64,000 bases of DNA from Sphagnum compactum (GCA_965153455.1 OZ234501.1:10664001-10728000); one strand, 5' to 3'; counted from the first letter of the stretch, positions 36,247 through 47,945 are shown. The notes: generated from the letters alone by a model not told the origin. Made by a program: numbers and translations.

Positions 36247-36622
36247 AGAGCATCTCCAGCAGTGCTCGGTATGTGATCCTGCACAGTAAAATTGGATGAA
36301 GAAAATCCAACAAATGCCAGTTTGGCTGAGGAAAATGGGTTTTGGCTCCGCATAATTGTGCAGTTGCTGTGGCTGGTGAAAGGCGCAGGAGCACTGTGCA
36401 CCTGCAGAAAAGAGTGTAATAAATATGATCTAACTGCTTCTCAATGTTTCTGATTGGCCCATCATAATGATCGGTCAAGGTGGTTTGCTATTAGTAGTCC
36501 CCCACCAGTTTGCTGTCTCAGTTTCAGTTTGATGGGTGGGGTTGCAAACGAGTACATAACTAAACTTGGATGTGAAATTTTTTTTGGCAGCGTCATATAC
36601 TAAGCACCGCTGGAGATGCTCT
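36247..36622. mobile_element. Non-autonomous inverted-repeat transposon, AGAGCATCTCCAGC ends
   Basis: The left terminus AGAGCATCTCCAGCAGTGCT and the right terminus (reverse complement AGAGCATCTCCAGCGGTGCT) match over about 30 bases with a few differences. Total length is about 376 bp. The internal GATTGGCCCATCA and the GAGCATCTCCA end are features I associate with widespread plant MITEs. No transposase. A clear target-site duplication was not found. Confidence 0.75.
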
Positions 36623-37041
36623 GACATGCGACTAACTTCTCAGTTTTGGAAGATCTCTAAACACAACTATTTTGTTAACAAAAACCTACATCCATTTTAT
36701 TGGTTCAGGATACCTATTTGGAGGTTAATGCTCCAAATTACCCAAGTTTAGCAACTTCTAAGACATTAAATGGAGCAATATTTGCAACCAAGTTGATTGT
36801 ACATATTTTTGTTCCAACTTGCCATAAAGGGCACAGCACTTCAGACGTGTGGAGACCTGGCTGTACTCAAGTCTGCATGTTTTACTAGGTTCATTTTTCT
36901 GTTGAATGATCATACCCTTACATCATTTCCCATGCTTTTCATTGAACTTGCCATAAACACTCAGCAACGAAGTAGCCTACTTGCTTTACCGTCACAAAAT
37001 TAGCAATTCTCGGTCACTGTAGAGGCCAGCTGGGCCTAGAA

Positions 37042-37195
37042 AAACATGTTTGTTTTACATACCGATTGTCAGTCATGTAGATGTCGGCTGAATCTCAAAA
37101 AAATATGTTTGTCTTACATACCGATTATCAGTCACTCTAGTCCTAGATGCCTGTTCACTTTGGAGAAACATGTTTGTTTTACATACCACTTCCGA
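37042..37195. repeat. Three degenerate tandem units of about 61-64 bp
   Basis: AAACATGTTTGTTTTACATACC or a close variant begins near 37042, 37103 and 37166, with CGATT(G/A)TCAGTCA after the first two copies. Part of a further copy (TCTCGGTCACTGTAGAGGCC) precedes the array. Confidence 0.65.
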
Positions 37196-37199
37196 CTGA

Positions 37200-39061
37200 A
37201 TATAGGTCTCAGATCGTCAACTTGGCCTGGCAAAATCAAGTTTGTTGAGTCTCTCAAGAGAGGCATTGAAGGAGCTTCTTCTGAGTGCATATAGGGGCAA
37301 AGAATCAAAAGTAAGTTGAATGGATAAAGTTACAAGTTTGAGGTGTATAATTTTTTCTTATTGAGGTTCAGTGAGGTGAGATGAAATGAGGTGGCATAAG
37401 GTTATGGGTGAAAATTTAGAAAAAGGACAAAGAAAGGGTTGGGTATTTTTTTTTCCCTCTTCAAAGGGGTTTTCTTGGATGTGAGAAATTGAATGTGTAT
37501 AAAGAGTAGATAATGAAAGTAGACTTGATGAATAAGGTTTCAATTTATAAGTGAAACTTTGAGAATAGGGGAAAGAATTGGGGAGGGTTTTTTTTCTTTC
37601 TTCAAAAAGCCTATTTTTTGGGTGGGGAGAGAGGAGGGGTAACTTTCAACCTTTAAAAAGAGGAATTTTTTTTTAGTGAGAGGGGATTTTTTTCAATCCT
37701 CCTTTGGAAACGGAATGGGAAGCATGTTTTCTTTTAGGGGGTGGAGACCTTTCCAAGGGGTTGTTTCTAAGGCTATGGGGGTCATTTTTTTTCCCCTTTT
37801 CTCAAAGAATTTTCTTGGATGGGGTGAGGTGAATGGTGGACGAATGATAAAACTTGTAATAAATAAACTAATTGACAATAACTATTTTCATTTCTACCAC
37901 ATGTTAGTGAAAATTGATCGTATATAATTGGATATACTATGTAATTGATATATAATGTCTTTTTTTTTTTTAAGAAGAGCGCGGGGAAGCAAAGCATATT
38001 ATTTAGAAACTTTGTGCAAAAAGTTGAACTTCAAATCCAGTGGGTGGGGGCACAACCGCCCAGGGAATCAAGTTGGACTAATGAACTAATTCAAAGCCAG
38101 TGGGTGTGAGCGAAGGGAGGACCGACCCAAGGAATCTCTCAAGTTGGGTAGTCCAATAGTAATTGTTACCTCACATGCCAATGCTACTCCATCACTAGAT
38201 TTTAGAAAATATTGATTAAACAAGTTACATGTGACGACCTTGAGAGGTGGTTTACATTAAAAGCTTTGGGTCATGGCTTATAGAGCCACAATGGTGTGTC
38301 TGTCGCCTTTTGGATGAAATTATGAACCATGGGCCATGTCTCAATGGCATTTGTTTCCGGTGTAAACCCAATTTGGATCAAAGAATAAACACATGATTTT
38401 CTCATGGCCCATCTTTTCTTCTTTGATCCCCACAATTTTTCTTATTTTGTCCACAAAATCTAAACGTTGTGACCAAAAAATAAATGGCTTTTCTCCAAGA
38501 AATTTTACAGTCTAAGCATTACAAGAAATCCTCACAATTGAACATTGTGAATTCCTTTATAATGCTTGAAATGCACTATAATTAGACATTTTCAGAAAAG
38601 CTCATGAATTTGAATTAAACAACCATGAAAAGGATAGCCCACATCTCTTGGGAAGTTTGAATCCACCTTTGTGATTGTGAATAATTTTCATCATGTGGAT
38701 AACCAACCGTTCATGGTTTTTTTTTTATTAAACCTTGCAAGAAAAAATTAACAACAAGTTGAAAGTATCAACAAACAATTTTAGTGCAAAAAGTTTCAAC
38801 ATTTTGAAGAACTCCAGAAAAAATGATTAAAAGAAAAAGATGATCCTTTTTAATAATTTTGTGTTGTAGGGTGTAAGGGACAATAATTTTGTGTTGTTGG
38901 GGGGAGAGACACCAAAAATTCACACACACTTTACTTTTCGAAAAAATAATATAAATGATTCATGCATTGCCATTTGCTTGAGCCTAAAACTACCCAAATC
39001 CAAACTTATCATCCAAGTTGCACTTTGGACCAACGAACAGATTCTAACTTTTTGTGGGCCC
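37200..39061. other. AT-rich DNA without a recognised gene
   Basis: Homopolymer-rich, with many T or A runs. At about 38035-38130 a phrase (CAGTGGGTG, AGGGAATC/AAGGAATC, AAGTTGG) appears twice, suggesting a local duplication. No coding frame with a known domain. Confidence 0.5.
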
Positions 39062-39801
39062 CAGTGTTGGACGGGTATCACTTTTTTGGAATATCCACTG
39101 GATAAGAATATTCATCTTTCTTTTATTCCTTAGATAAGAATATTATATTTTTAATAACATTTAGATATCTTAGTCGCATATCAGATTTTCACATTTTTAA
39201 TATGATCCGGATATCAATGTTCCCGATTATCCGCTATTTATTCATTAGTTGGATATTAGCAGATTCAAACATCAAAATTTTGAAAATTGTCTGTCAATTA
39301 TGCTCGGTGCCAGTTTTGTTTCTGAGACAAAAAATCTCCAAAAGATAACATCCTTTTTTTTTTAAAAGGGGAATATTTTGTCACAATCTCTTTTTTCAGA
39401 AACATTTACAACAAAATCATAAATTAGTTTTTTTTTAAATATAGGCACAATAATAACTATTACTCACTACAACTTTGGAAAAACCTCTGAAAATGTGTCC
39501 CTAAACACTTTAAAATTGTCAAAAAAATTTCAGCACCCTAGCTCCATCAGGATTTATTTTTTAAAAGCATAAATAGATATTACTAACTTTGATATTCGGC
39601 CCTGGATCTGATAATCTAAGTCAGATATCAACATATGGATATCTTTATATGCTTCCGCATATCAAAGTACCGGATACCACGATGGATGATATCCGGCATC
39701 CCGAATACCGCTCCCAATGATGTTGGCTGGATGTCATTTTCGAGAATCGAACTCATATCCGAGAGGGATATCCGGAGAATCTAGATATCCGCCCAACACT
39801 G
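39062..39801. mobile_element. hAT-like non-autonomous element (740 bp)
   Basis: The left end CAGTGTTGGACGGGTATC and the reverse complement of the right end CAGTGTTGGGCGGATATC match at 16 of 18 bases. The interior is rich in GGATATC/ATCCGGATAT words near both ends. CAGTG-type termini are typical of hAT superfamily elements. No transposase frame remains. The 8-base flanks do not match, so either the insertion is old or the boundaries are slightly off. Confidence 0.65.
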
Positions 39802-40195
39802 GCGTAAACCCAATTTATTCTTTCTGCTGCACAGAAAAAAAACAAGTGATCAAAGTGAAGTAATTCGTTGGACGTGAGAACTGAGTCAAGTCCGCACATG
39901 TAGTACCAGTCCCGACGATTATCATTAAATGGGGTTTTAAAGACAGTAATAAGTACACACGGGGCTCCCACTGAACTGACCTGGGTAGCTGTACTCCCGT
40001 CGGCAGCACGGTCCCACACTGTACGCGGTGCTCTCCTCGGCACGGCAGCAGCGCAGAAATAACTGCAGAGACTCCGGGACTGTGCAAACCGTCAATTTCT
40101 ATCGGCAACCTCCACACCTCTCCCCAGTGGCACTGTGGAAAAAGAAGTCACTTGTAGCGCGTTAAAAAGGAGCGCGTTACAAACCTTACACCACA

Positions 40196-40567
40196 GCCAC
40201 AGTGAACCAGCACCCATCAGCGCACCATCCACTGGATGCCCGTTGTGGATGAAACTCAACTGGAGTTAATATTTGGTTTCACCTTGTTAACCAATTCTGT
40301 AGAAAATAGGTCTCTCATATAGGTAGGTAGATAGGTAAGAAAATAGGCAACTGCTAAGTATGTAGATGGTTTATACATCGGTAAAGGCTGTTTTTATTAC
40401 CTACTAACAACCTGCTTGTGGGCTGTTAGTAGGTAGGTTTTTTCAAAAAAAGCAACTGAGGTAACCATCATGGTTAGCTAGGGAACTGGAACCCAACAGA
40501 AAACTGTTTCATGATCACTTACCATCCATCCTTTGTGGTGCGCTGGTGGGTGCTGGTTCACTGTGGC
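40196..40567. mobile_element. Inverted-repeat element (372 bp), GCCACAGTGAACCAGCACCC ends
   Basis: The left end GCCACAGTGAACCAGCACCC (then ATCAGCGCACCA) and the reverse complement of the right end (GCCACAGTGAACCAGCACCC then ACCAGCGCACCA) differ at one base in 32. So near-perfect a terminal repeat suggests a fairly recent insertion. The inner part includes GTAGGTAGATAGGTA-type runs on both sides. Related copies lie at 11768-12188 and 12240-12640. No transposase. Confidence 0.8.
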
Positions 40568-40979
40568 CAAGACCTTAACAAGACATATTTAACTAAAATT
40601 CTGATGCAGCAAAAAGTATGTGAAAATTTCGTTAATGATGGTTTATTAGCCTTGCCTTGGTAGGCAAGGATATAATGTTTAGATTCATTATAGAGTATAG
40701 TAGGCTTAATGGATTTTGGCCCCTAGGTAATAATAGGTTTATTTTTGTATGAGGAGTTTTGAAAGATGATAATTTGGCTTGTGTTGAAACATGATGTAGT
40801 TATAGAGTTATAATATCTCCAAGGATTTTGTGTTTCTTTTAGAGGACTTTTTGAGGATTATACTTTTGCATGGTGAAATATTTGAGTTTCCATAATTCTT
40901 CTTTTGCCTTAAGATACTTTTTAATCTAAATGGCAAGGCCACAGTGTGACAAACCCCTTGTTAATCTGGTAGTACCCGC

Positions 40980-41239
40980 TCCAGCGGATTAATTAGCGCC
41001 GATAGCGATTGCCCTCTGATCTTGGATGCTTCTGCTGGTTATGTAGACGTCGTCAAGACGCTCGTCTGGTAATGCAGGATAAATAAAGGCAGAAACAATG
41101 ATCTAGAGTGTCATCACCAGAAGCGGTAACGAAGCTGCAACCGAGAGGATGCACCTCTGCTCTGCTCGTCGAAGCATGTAACGGACTGGGCTGAAGACGA
41201 GGGAAGCTGCATGTCTGCTGCATCGGAAGTTGTTTCTAG
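40980..41239 (+). pseudogene. Possible ankyrin-repeat relic
   Basis: Just upstream of the next gene, one frame reads ILDASAGYVDVVKTLVW before a stop. This matches the second-helix pattern of an ankyrin repeat (A..G..DVVK.L). Following frames contain further ankyrin-like pieces but with stops. It may be a decayed ankyrin exon or leader sequence from a duplicated ankyrin-membrane gene. Confidence 0.3.
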
Positions 41240-41254
41240 GTGCTAGCTTGGCAA

Positions 41255-42102
41255 ATGGTAGAAAACGGTTGTGACCTCGACAGGGTTGTGATTGATGTCG
41301 ACAGTAAAGAAGACGATGATCGTGGTGTCAATGCAGACGAGGTGAAAGCTGACCGTCTGTATGATATAGCGAAGAACGAAAAGTTGAATCTGCTTTTGAA
41401 GGAGTGGGAGAAACAGTTTAAAGTGGCACGCGAAAGGATAGAGACAAAGACCACTCGGACCAACAGCGCCAAGAACGATTTGTATCAGTGGATAGGGTTT
41501 TTCAGTGTGTTTCAAGGCGTGGTGCTTACGGCTGTGGCGCAGTCCAGTACCCTCGGCTGCCAGCAATCTTGGGCCCCTGCTTCGCTATCCCTGATAGCTT
41601 CACTGGTCACTATTGTTAGCGTGCATTTCAAACTCAAGAGCTATCGTGCGCTGGAAGATAATCTCGCAGACGAAACACGTCATTCTAAGGTGAGGACGTT
41701 CCCTGTTTATTGACATATATCGCTAAGGCTGCTTTTTCTGCATGTTGTTCTTTAGAAAAGAGCTATCCTTTTCCAAGTTCTCCAAGGCCATATGGTTGAT
41801 GGAACACGCGGGAGTTCAGTAAATCACTCTAGCTGTTCGTCGCATTGTTGCAGATTTTACATGAGCAGATTGTGGAATTGAAGACACAGGGAACAAGTTT
41901 CGATTTCGCCTGGTTCCTAGGCAGGGCGAAGAAGCAGGAGGCGGACAAACAGAAGAAGGAGAAGCAGCGGAGACGGAAGGACAGATACTATTGGGCTTGG
42001 GATTTGGCTGTGATTCTAGCTCTTGTTCTCTTCTCAACCATCATCTTGTTGTGTTGTATCCTGGTACTGTGTGGGCCGGACAAACACAAGCCCGGGACCT
42101 AG
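41255..42102 (+). CDS. Unknown three-segment membrane protein, two exons
   Basis: Exons 41255-41689 and 41854-42102 (GT-AG intron, phase 0) give 227 residues. The ATG at 41255 is the first in frame; the frame runs on upstream only to non-ATG codons. Residues 1-35 are acidic and 36-75 are a charged, probably coiled helix. Hydrophobic segments lie at about 77-97 (LYQWIGFFSVFQGVVLTAVA), 108-127 (APASLSLIASLVTIVSVHF) and 192-217. A Lys/Arg-rich run (171-189) precedes the last one. The function is unknown. I have an impression of similar proteins in seed-free plants but cannot name a family. It lies 237 bp upstream of another unknown gene on the same strand. Confidence 0.75.
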
Positions 42103-42339
42103 CTGCTGGCACAAGTAAAGCTTGAATCCGTTATAAGCAACAACCAATATGTTCAGTATATCATGTTTCTGTTTTTTCATTGTTAGGCCGTGGATTGTTG
42201 GAGGTGTGACTTTGGGTGGAGTTCGTCTGATGGGCATAATTATCTGGTTGTTATGTTTGCAGTACAAGGGAGCTGGGAATCGTTCAAGGATTCCAGATCA
42301 TCAGCTGCAGATTTTTGAATTCACTGTTGACATTATAAC

Positions 42340-43412
42340 ATGGGTAAACTAGAAACAAAGCTGATCAATGATACTAGGAAAGATCTCGTGCTATATGAAG
42401 AGGCTTCAAATGCGGCTCAAACCCGGATCTGTGTGTTGCAACGTCCAAATGAAAAACCTGCAGCAGTGTTAGAAACCAACACAGACACAAAGAGAACCAA
42501 TATTGCAGGGGAGCCTAGCTTCTATGTACACAGCGTGGACCCAAACGACTCATACTCCACACTCCGGGTATGGTGGGGTAAACAAGCAGTGTTTGGTGTG
42601 AGTACTGATGAGATGCTTGACAATGATGTCATCACCATCCGACAAAAGGGTAATGAGTTCATTAAAGATTTTAAACCAAGGTATGAAATATTTGCAAAAA
42701 ACTCAAACAATTAGGACTTCAGAAAATCGCTCCTTCAAGTCTGTAGTTACATCAATTGAATTAATTAGGTCATAAACTTCACTTTCACCATCAATGTGTT
42801 TACACCAAAACACGATATAATATGCTCCACACATCACTTTTGGTGTACAACACACTCAATAGTGCTCTGAAATCATGAAATTGGAAAATGCTTGTCTATT
42901 GCTTGTGTTCATACAAGCTTTCAAGGTATGGACATACAAACATAATTTTTTAATTACGAACCTTACCTCAAAAAGGATTGTTGTTGATTATTACATTTTC
43001 AAACACTAATTGTTATGGTATTTTGCCTCTGTATCTATTGAGGTGAGTATGCAATTGTCTTATGTATAGTTAGAATTTCTTCATGTAATGTGTGACATGT
43101 AATTCTTGACTTCATACTTGTGGATTGAATCCAATCCTGAACTTGTTGTCCCTTTGTTTTGTCAGGAATCAAAAAAAAGAGGCTGCATCTCCAAAAGCTG
43201 ATGCATCTGCATCTACTCCAGAAGGTGATACAGTTGCATCTACTCCAGAAGGTGATGTAGCTGCACCTACTCCAGAAGGTGATGCACGCAAGAAACAGAA
43301 GGAGCAAACTACCCCAGAAGTTGATGCACCCAAGGAACAAAAGGAGCAAACAACGAGCTCACCATTGGGGAACTGGTTCAAAAGAATGGGAAACTTCTTC
43401 AAAACACGTTAA
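42340..43412 (+). CDS. Unknown protein with repeated acidic tail, two exons
   Basis: Exons 42340-42680 and 43166-43412 (donor AG|GTATGA, acceptor TTTTGTCAG|G; phase 2) give 195 residues. Without splicing the frame would stop at 42712 after 124 residues. Residues 1-113 form a compact domain rich in beta-type residues (ETKLINDTRKDLVLYEE, SYSTLRVWWGKQAVFGVST). The second exon is low-complexity: three 9-residue units of the ASTPEGD type, then two KEQTT-type units. It ends in a basic aromatic LGNWFKRMGNFFKTR that could form an amphipathic helix. No family is assigned. Its closeness to the upstream membrane-protein gene suggests a shared promoter or function, which is inference. The predicted protein has no signal peptide. 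Confidence 0.7.
43209..43289 (+). repeat. Three in-frame 27-bp coding repeats
   Basis: Units starting at 43209, 43236 and 43263, each encoding A(S/P)TPEGD plus two variable residues. The period is a multiple of 3, so copy-number change keeps the frame of the unknown gene in which it lies. Confidence 0.85.
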
Positions 43413-44354
43413 ACATCAAACACTAATGTGAGGAAGTAAGGTTTCATAATCAAACTTTGTGAACTGCATACTACTACCTAGATGAAATCCAATATAATGC
43501 GTAATTTGATCCACACACAATCTTTTTGGCATACCTTTTAATCTGATCTTCAAGGCAACTAGGATTTCAAGGATATGATAATGGGCACACTAGACACCAG
43601 ATTAATAACACCAGTATAGGCGCACAAATGACTCATCACTCATCCTTCCTTATGACCATTTATTTGAGTTGTGATCAGTGGTTTTTTTTTGTTTTTTTTT
43701 TCAATTTGTCAAGTAGGTGGGTTGATGATCATGACCAAGAGGACTTGGCCAAATTTGGCTAGAGAGGTTGAGGGGAAAGGAGAAAACTTTATGATTCCTT
43801 CCATGGTTTGGCTTTTTGGAACCTATTCTGTAAATACAGATACTTCAGAGTTTTTTCCTCATAATGTGGTGACTTGGGCCTACTTTTTCCATATAAAAAG
43901 GTCCATTGTACCCTTTGCAGCATCGTTTATATTCTCCCTAGCTTGTGAAAAACAATTGTAGAACTTTGTAGGTCATTGTGAAAAACACTTGTAGAACTTT
44001 GCATACTACATGTTTGGAATTTTTTTTCTTTTATGGCAGTATACGTTTTTTCTACTTTCCACAAACAGAATATTTGTAAACCTAGCCTTATGGATTTTGC
44101 AGTAAATGGCAATCTCATCTATTTACAGTTTTACTTGTGAAGATTGAATGCTAAGAGGCACCTTTTCTATTTTTGGTGCAAAATTTTGCACTGTTTTGAA
44201 ATCTAGAAATAATTAGTTGCAAATACAAAGATTTTTTAAATCGCCCGAATTTTAAAAGAATAAAAAATACATAGAAAATTTTCCAGATTTCTAGACATGG
44301 CTCATGTAGGTGGTCAGAAATATATAAGGATGCTCAAATCTTTCCCTTTCATAT

Positions 44355-44460
44355 TATGTTAGTAGCCAAATTTGGCTAAATTGGGTAATGGATGAATGCC
44401 ACTTGGGCTACATCACAAAATTGGAAAAAGAAAAACCTTGCTAAGAGGTTAAGGTTTGTT
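44355..44460. repeat. AGCCAAATTTGG-type dispersed repeat, copy 3 (partial)
   Basis: GTAGCCAAATTTGGCTAAATT, GGCTACATCACAAAATTGG and AAAAACCTTGCTAAG correspond in order to words in the copy at 15900-16235. Confidence 0.4.
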
Positions 44461-45844
44461 GACAAAAACTTGGCTCCTTCTCAAATGTTTAGTGTGCTAT
44501 TATTTAGCTAATCACAAAATTTATGTACTTGCAAGCATTTGTGGAAACTGATTACAAAACAGAGAAAGCTGTTAAATTTGTTTTATGCATAAAGCATTTA
44601 TTGCACTGTCTTTCATTTGAAAACTCCAATCTCATTCAAGAAAGTACATGTACATGGCAATATAGGCACATTAATACCTCATGAGTACATTAAACCCATG
44701 CAGAACCAGCATTACCAGTACACAAAGATAGCATTGAACACATCTCCACAAAGTCACAAAATTTGCATAACATCTTCAACAACTACCTGAAAACACAATC
44801 CATTCCTGCAATTGTGTTCCCAAATTTGCTTCTTTGAGATTGTGAACACAATTCAATGATAACTTGATGTACTTATTTAATTGGTGCAATGTCTATTCGA
44901 CAACCACGAAATACCTGAAATCATGAAATACATATATCACATGTTCATAATATTAGAGAGTGACATTCTATTTCATATCACTTTGAGAAACATTCCAGAA
45001 TCCATAATGGGGCCAAGCTAGAAGTTTTATTTACAGTACACAAATATGTACCCTCCATTCAACCACAACCGTGCCATTGCAAACTGTTATGTCTGGTATA
45101 CATAAACCTACACACTGAATTGTATTACATAAACTTACACAATGAGCGGTAACATGCCCAGTTACTATTAGGCACTGTTAGTCTATTAGTAAAATTTTCT
45201 ATCTACCAGTATGATCCTATCACAATACCCATTTGTAGTCAAGACCCTATTGACTACTACCAATAGGGCTAGTAAGGACAAAATCAAAGAAATAAAAAGG
45301 TCTAATTTCTACCAAGGAACATTAAGCATTAATTTTCCATAATGCAATTGTGAGGTTGATGCAAGAGCGAAGACTTAGGTTCATACCATTCATTGCATTG
45401 AACTGACCACTTATATCAAATACAACAATCCCTGCAACTTCACTCCATGTTGCTTCAAGGACTCAAGTTTATTCCTTGAAGCCAAAATCCCATAGTGACA
45501 AGTATATGTCCTGGTTCAAAAGGACCCTTGAAGAAAGCATTACCTTGTGTGACTAACTCTGACATGCTGGTTTTGTTGGCCTTCCTAGGGCTTCACCTTA
45601 CAAATTTTGTTGGCCTTCTTAGCTCTTACATGTTGCTCTTACATGTTTCTACCCCTATGAGCATCTCCATTGTTCACTCAAAATGGCCCCCTGCAGATAA
45701 CCTTCGAGGGCTGGTCATGTTTTTGTGAGCTAGATTAACCCCATCAGCACATCTAGCCAATATAAACCCGCTTGAGGCTGGGAAGAAATGTCTCCATGGC
45801 CTCCAGATTTTGTTAGGATGCCATAGGGTTTGTTTAAAGGATTT

Positions 45845-46065
45845 TGTGATGTAGCCAAAGTGGTGGTTGTCCAGAAAACAATTTAGCCAATTTATCCAAT
45901 TTTGGCTACATACTAGATATGAAAGTAGAAAAAAAAAACAGGATCCTTCTAGATTCTTGGCTACCTGCTGGAACTTATGATAAAAATCTGGCAAATTTGG
46001 GCCACTTTTTCCATGAAAATCCCTTTATATAGGTCAAAATTTGGCAAGAATTTTTGCCAAAAAAA
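45845..46065. repeat. AGCCAAATTTGG-type dispersed repeat, copy 4
   Basis: GTAGCCAAAGTGGTGGTTGT, CAATTTAGCCAATTTATCC, GGATCCTTCTAGATTCTTGG, CTACCTGCTGGAACTTATG and CCTTTATATAGG align in order with 17345-17560. It ends in GCAAGAATTTTTGCC, a small palindrome. Confidence 0.5.
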
Positions 46066-47701
46066 AAATACTGGGATGCAAGTGTAGAGAGGATCCAAGA
46101 CCTGGAGATCTTCTGAGAGCATCCAAGACTTGAAATCCCAGAGACATTGCACAAAACAGGAACAAGTTTGTTGCAAAGAAAATATCACCAGCTCTTGCCT
46201 AGTTGTTCCTGGATGCAAAATGTCTATCCAAACTTTCTATCTCTTCTATTCCATCTCTGTACTCAAGAAAACTAAGACCTCACCACATTAAAATTTGGAG
46301 TCATATTTGAAGGCATATGGTATGAGAACAAGGGTAGAGCGAGCATGTTGACAAAACCTGCAAGTCAATTAGTCACACAAGGTAATGCTTTCTTCGAAGG
46401 TTCTTTTGAACCAGGACATGTACTTCCCCCCCATCTCTTTATAAAATATTGTTGGATTGATAGTGGGTACTATAGATTCTTAGTTTCCCATGCCTTTATG
46501 AGTGCACCAGGGAGATATGCCCCTGGCATGACAAAAATATTCAAGCCTTTGGAAGAGGGCCATGAATTTCAGTTCTCATGTAAAGTCCCTAGGTCTTTTG
46601 ACAATCCATTTCAAATGCTCATGTTTTGAAGTTGCAAAATAAATCTTGACATTTGAACTTGACCCATAATGGAGAAGAAAGAGCTCATATATCATTTGAC
46701 TGGATTCATGTTGCAAAACTTGCTATAAGCAAGAACTGGTCTATGAGACATACTGAAAGCATGTAGGGAGTGTTAGTGAAAATATTGACTGCTGGGCTTG
46801 ATGGTTCAATAGTTGTTGTGGAGCTTTCCAATTGAGCAATTTTACATGCATATTGGTAAGAACACTAACTTCCAATTTCCTAATTATCAATTTGCTAGCT
46901 ATAATTAGGATATCTGAAAATTAATCAAAAGTGCAGAAATCTGTGACTACTTTATAGATGGTTTATCGTACCCAATTTGACATGCAAAGTGGGTGGTAGA
47001 ACATGTACATATGATTATGCAAATATGTTAATGCGCTAACTCGCCCATCCATGATAGCAAAAATGTGTGAAGACAGTTTCCAGCTTGGTATGTTCTGTTG
47101 ACCAAAATGTGTCCACATTGGTGAACACCCATGTATCCAACAAATCATGAGACTACATCTCGCATTGCATAATCTCATGCAATCTAACTGAGAAACTGAG
47201 ACTCAAAAGCAAAGTGGGTACTTCAAAACAACTCATATGTAGTGTACATTGCTGCTGTCAATTTCATCATCCACTTCAGCAATATTTCCTCAATTCAAAT
47301 TTAGGCAATTTTCAGAATTTTCATCTACATAGTAGGTATTCCATTCCAAACTTTTCAATAAATTCTTTTGAAGAGGGAGTGCATCTAAGGTAGGTGTAAT
47401 ATCATGTGAGATGGATGTCAGCCTGACAGGAAACAAAAATTTGCTACAAGGTCACTGGTGAGCGTTTCCATTCCATGCCAGGTAGTGCAAAATACCCCTG
47501 CAGATTCCAAGACTCCACCAGCATCAGCATAAGTGGTCATAGCCTTATGCCGGGAACAATGGCACCTGCATTTGCAAGGATTTATAGGAAGGAATTGGGT
47601 CTCAAACATCACAAGGCCCACGTCTGCCAGATCTAGCTATCTGATTGTGGGTTCAAGCTTAATGAGGATGAATGGTGGTCTTGATTATGGCATATATATA
47701 A

Positions 47702-47945
47702 GAACCTAAACATAGGTAGATCCCACTGTGTAGGAGGAGGGTTCTTAGGCATACTCCTTAATAGTGAGATTGAGGTGTCTAATCCCTCTGATGCTTAAGG
47801 AGTAGCTGTGGAAGATTCCTCCACATTCCTCCACATTTCTAGGAGGATTATTTGCAGTTATCAGGTACCCTCCTCATACACTAGGATATTTCTGTAAATT
47901 TTCTACGAGTATGGAAAGCACTTGGCCTTTATTTCCTTTGTAATT
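47702..47945. repeat. Dispersed repeat of about 230 bp, copy B
   Basis: Matches 25943-26175 (MED15 intron 18) in order: GAACCTAAACATAGGTAGAT, TGTGTAGGAGGAGGGTTCTT, ATACTCCTTAA, CTAATCCCTC, CATTTCTAGGAGGAT and GGTACCCTCC. About 70 percent similar by eye; no formal alignment was made. Confidence 0.6.

Larger units (their letters stand above)
43413..47701. other. Intergenic, repeats and no recognised gene
   Basis: Contains two AGCCAAATTTGG-type repeat copies (44355-44460, 45845-46065). A frame at 46345-46629 of 94 codons is not recognised and lies among non-coding DNA; I do not call it a gene. Confidence 0.45.

Noticed and set aside
42681-42714. Unspliced end of the 42340 gene (tail YEIFAKNSNN)
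   Set aside because: A good donor at 42681 joins in frame to a long open second exon; the unspliced form may exist as a minor isoform but is not the main model.
46345-46629. 94-codon open frame
   Set aside because: No recognised domain, no splice partners, surrounded by repeats; length is within chance for this composition.
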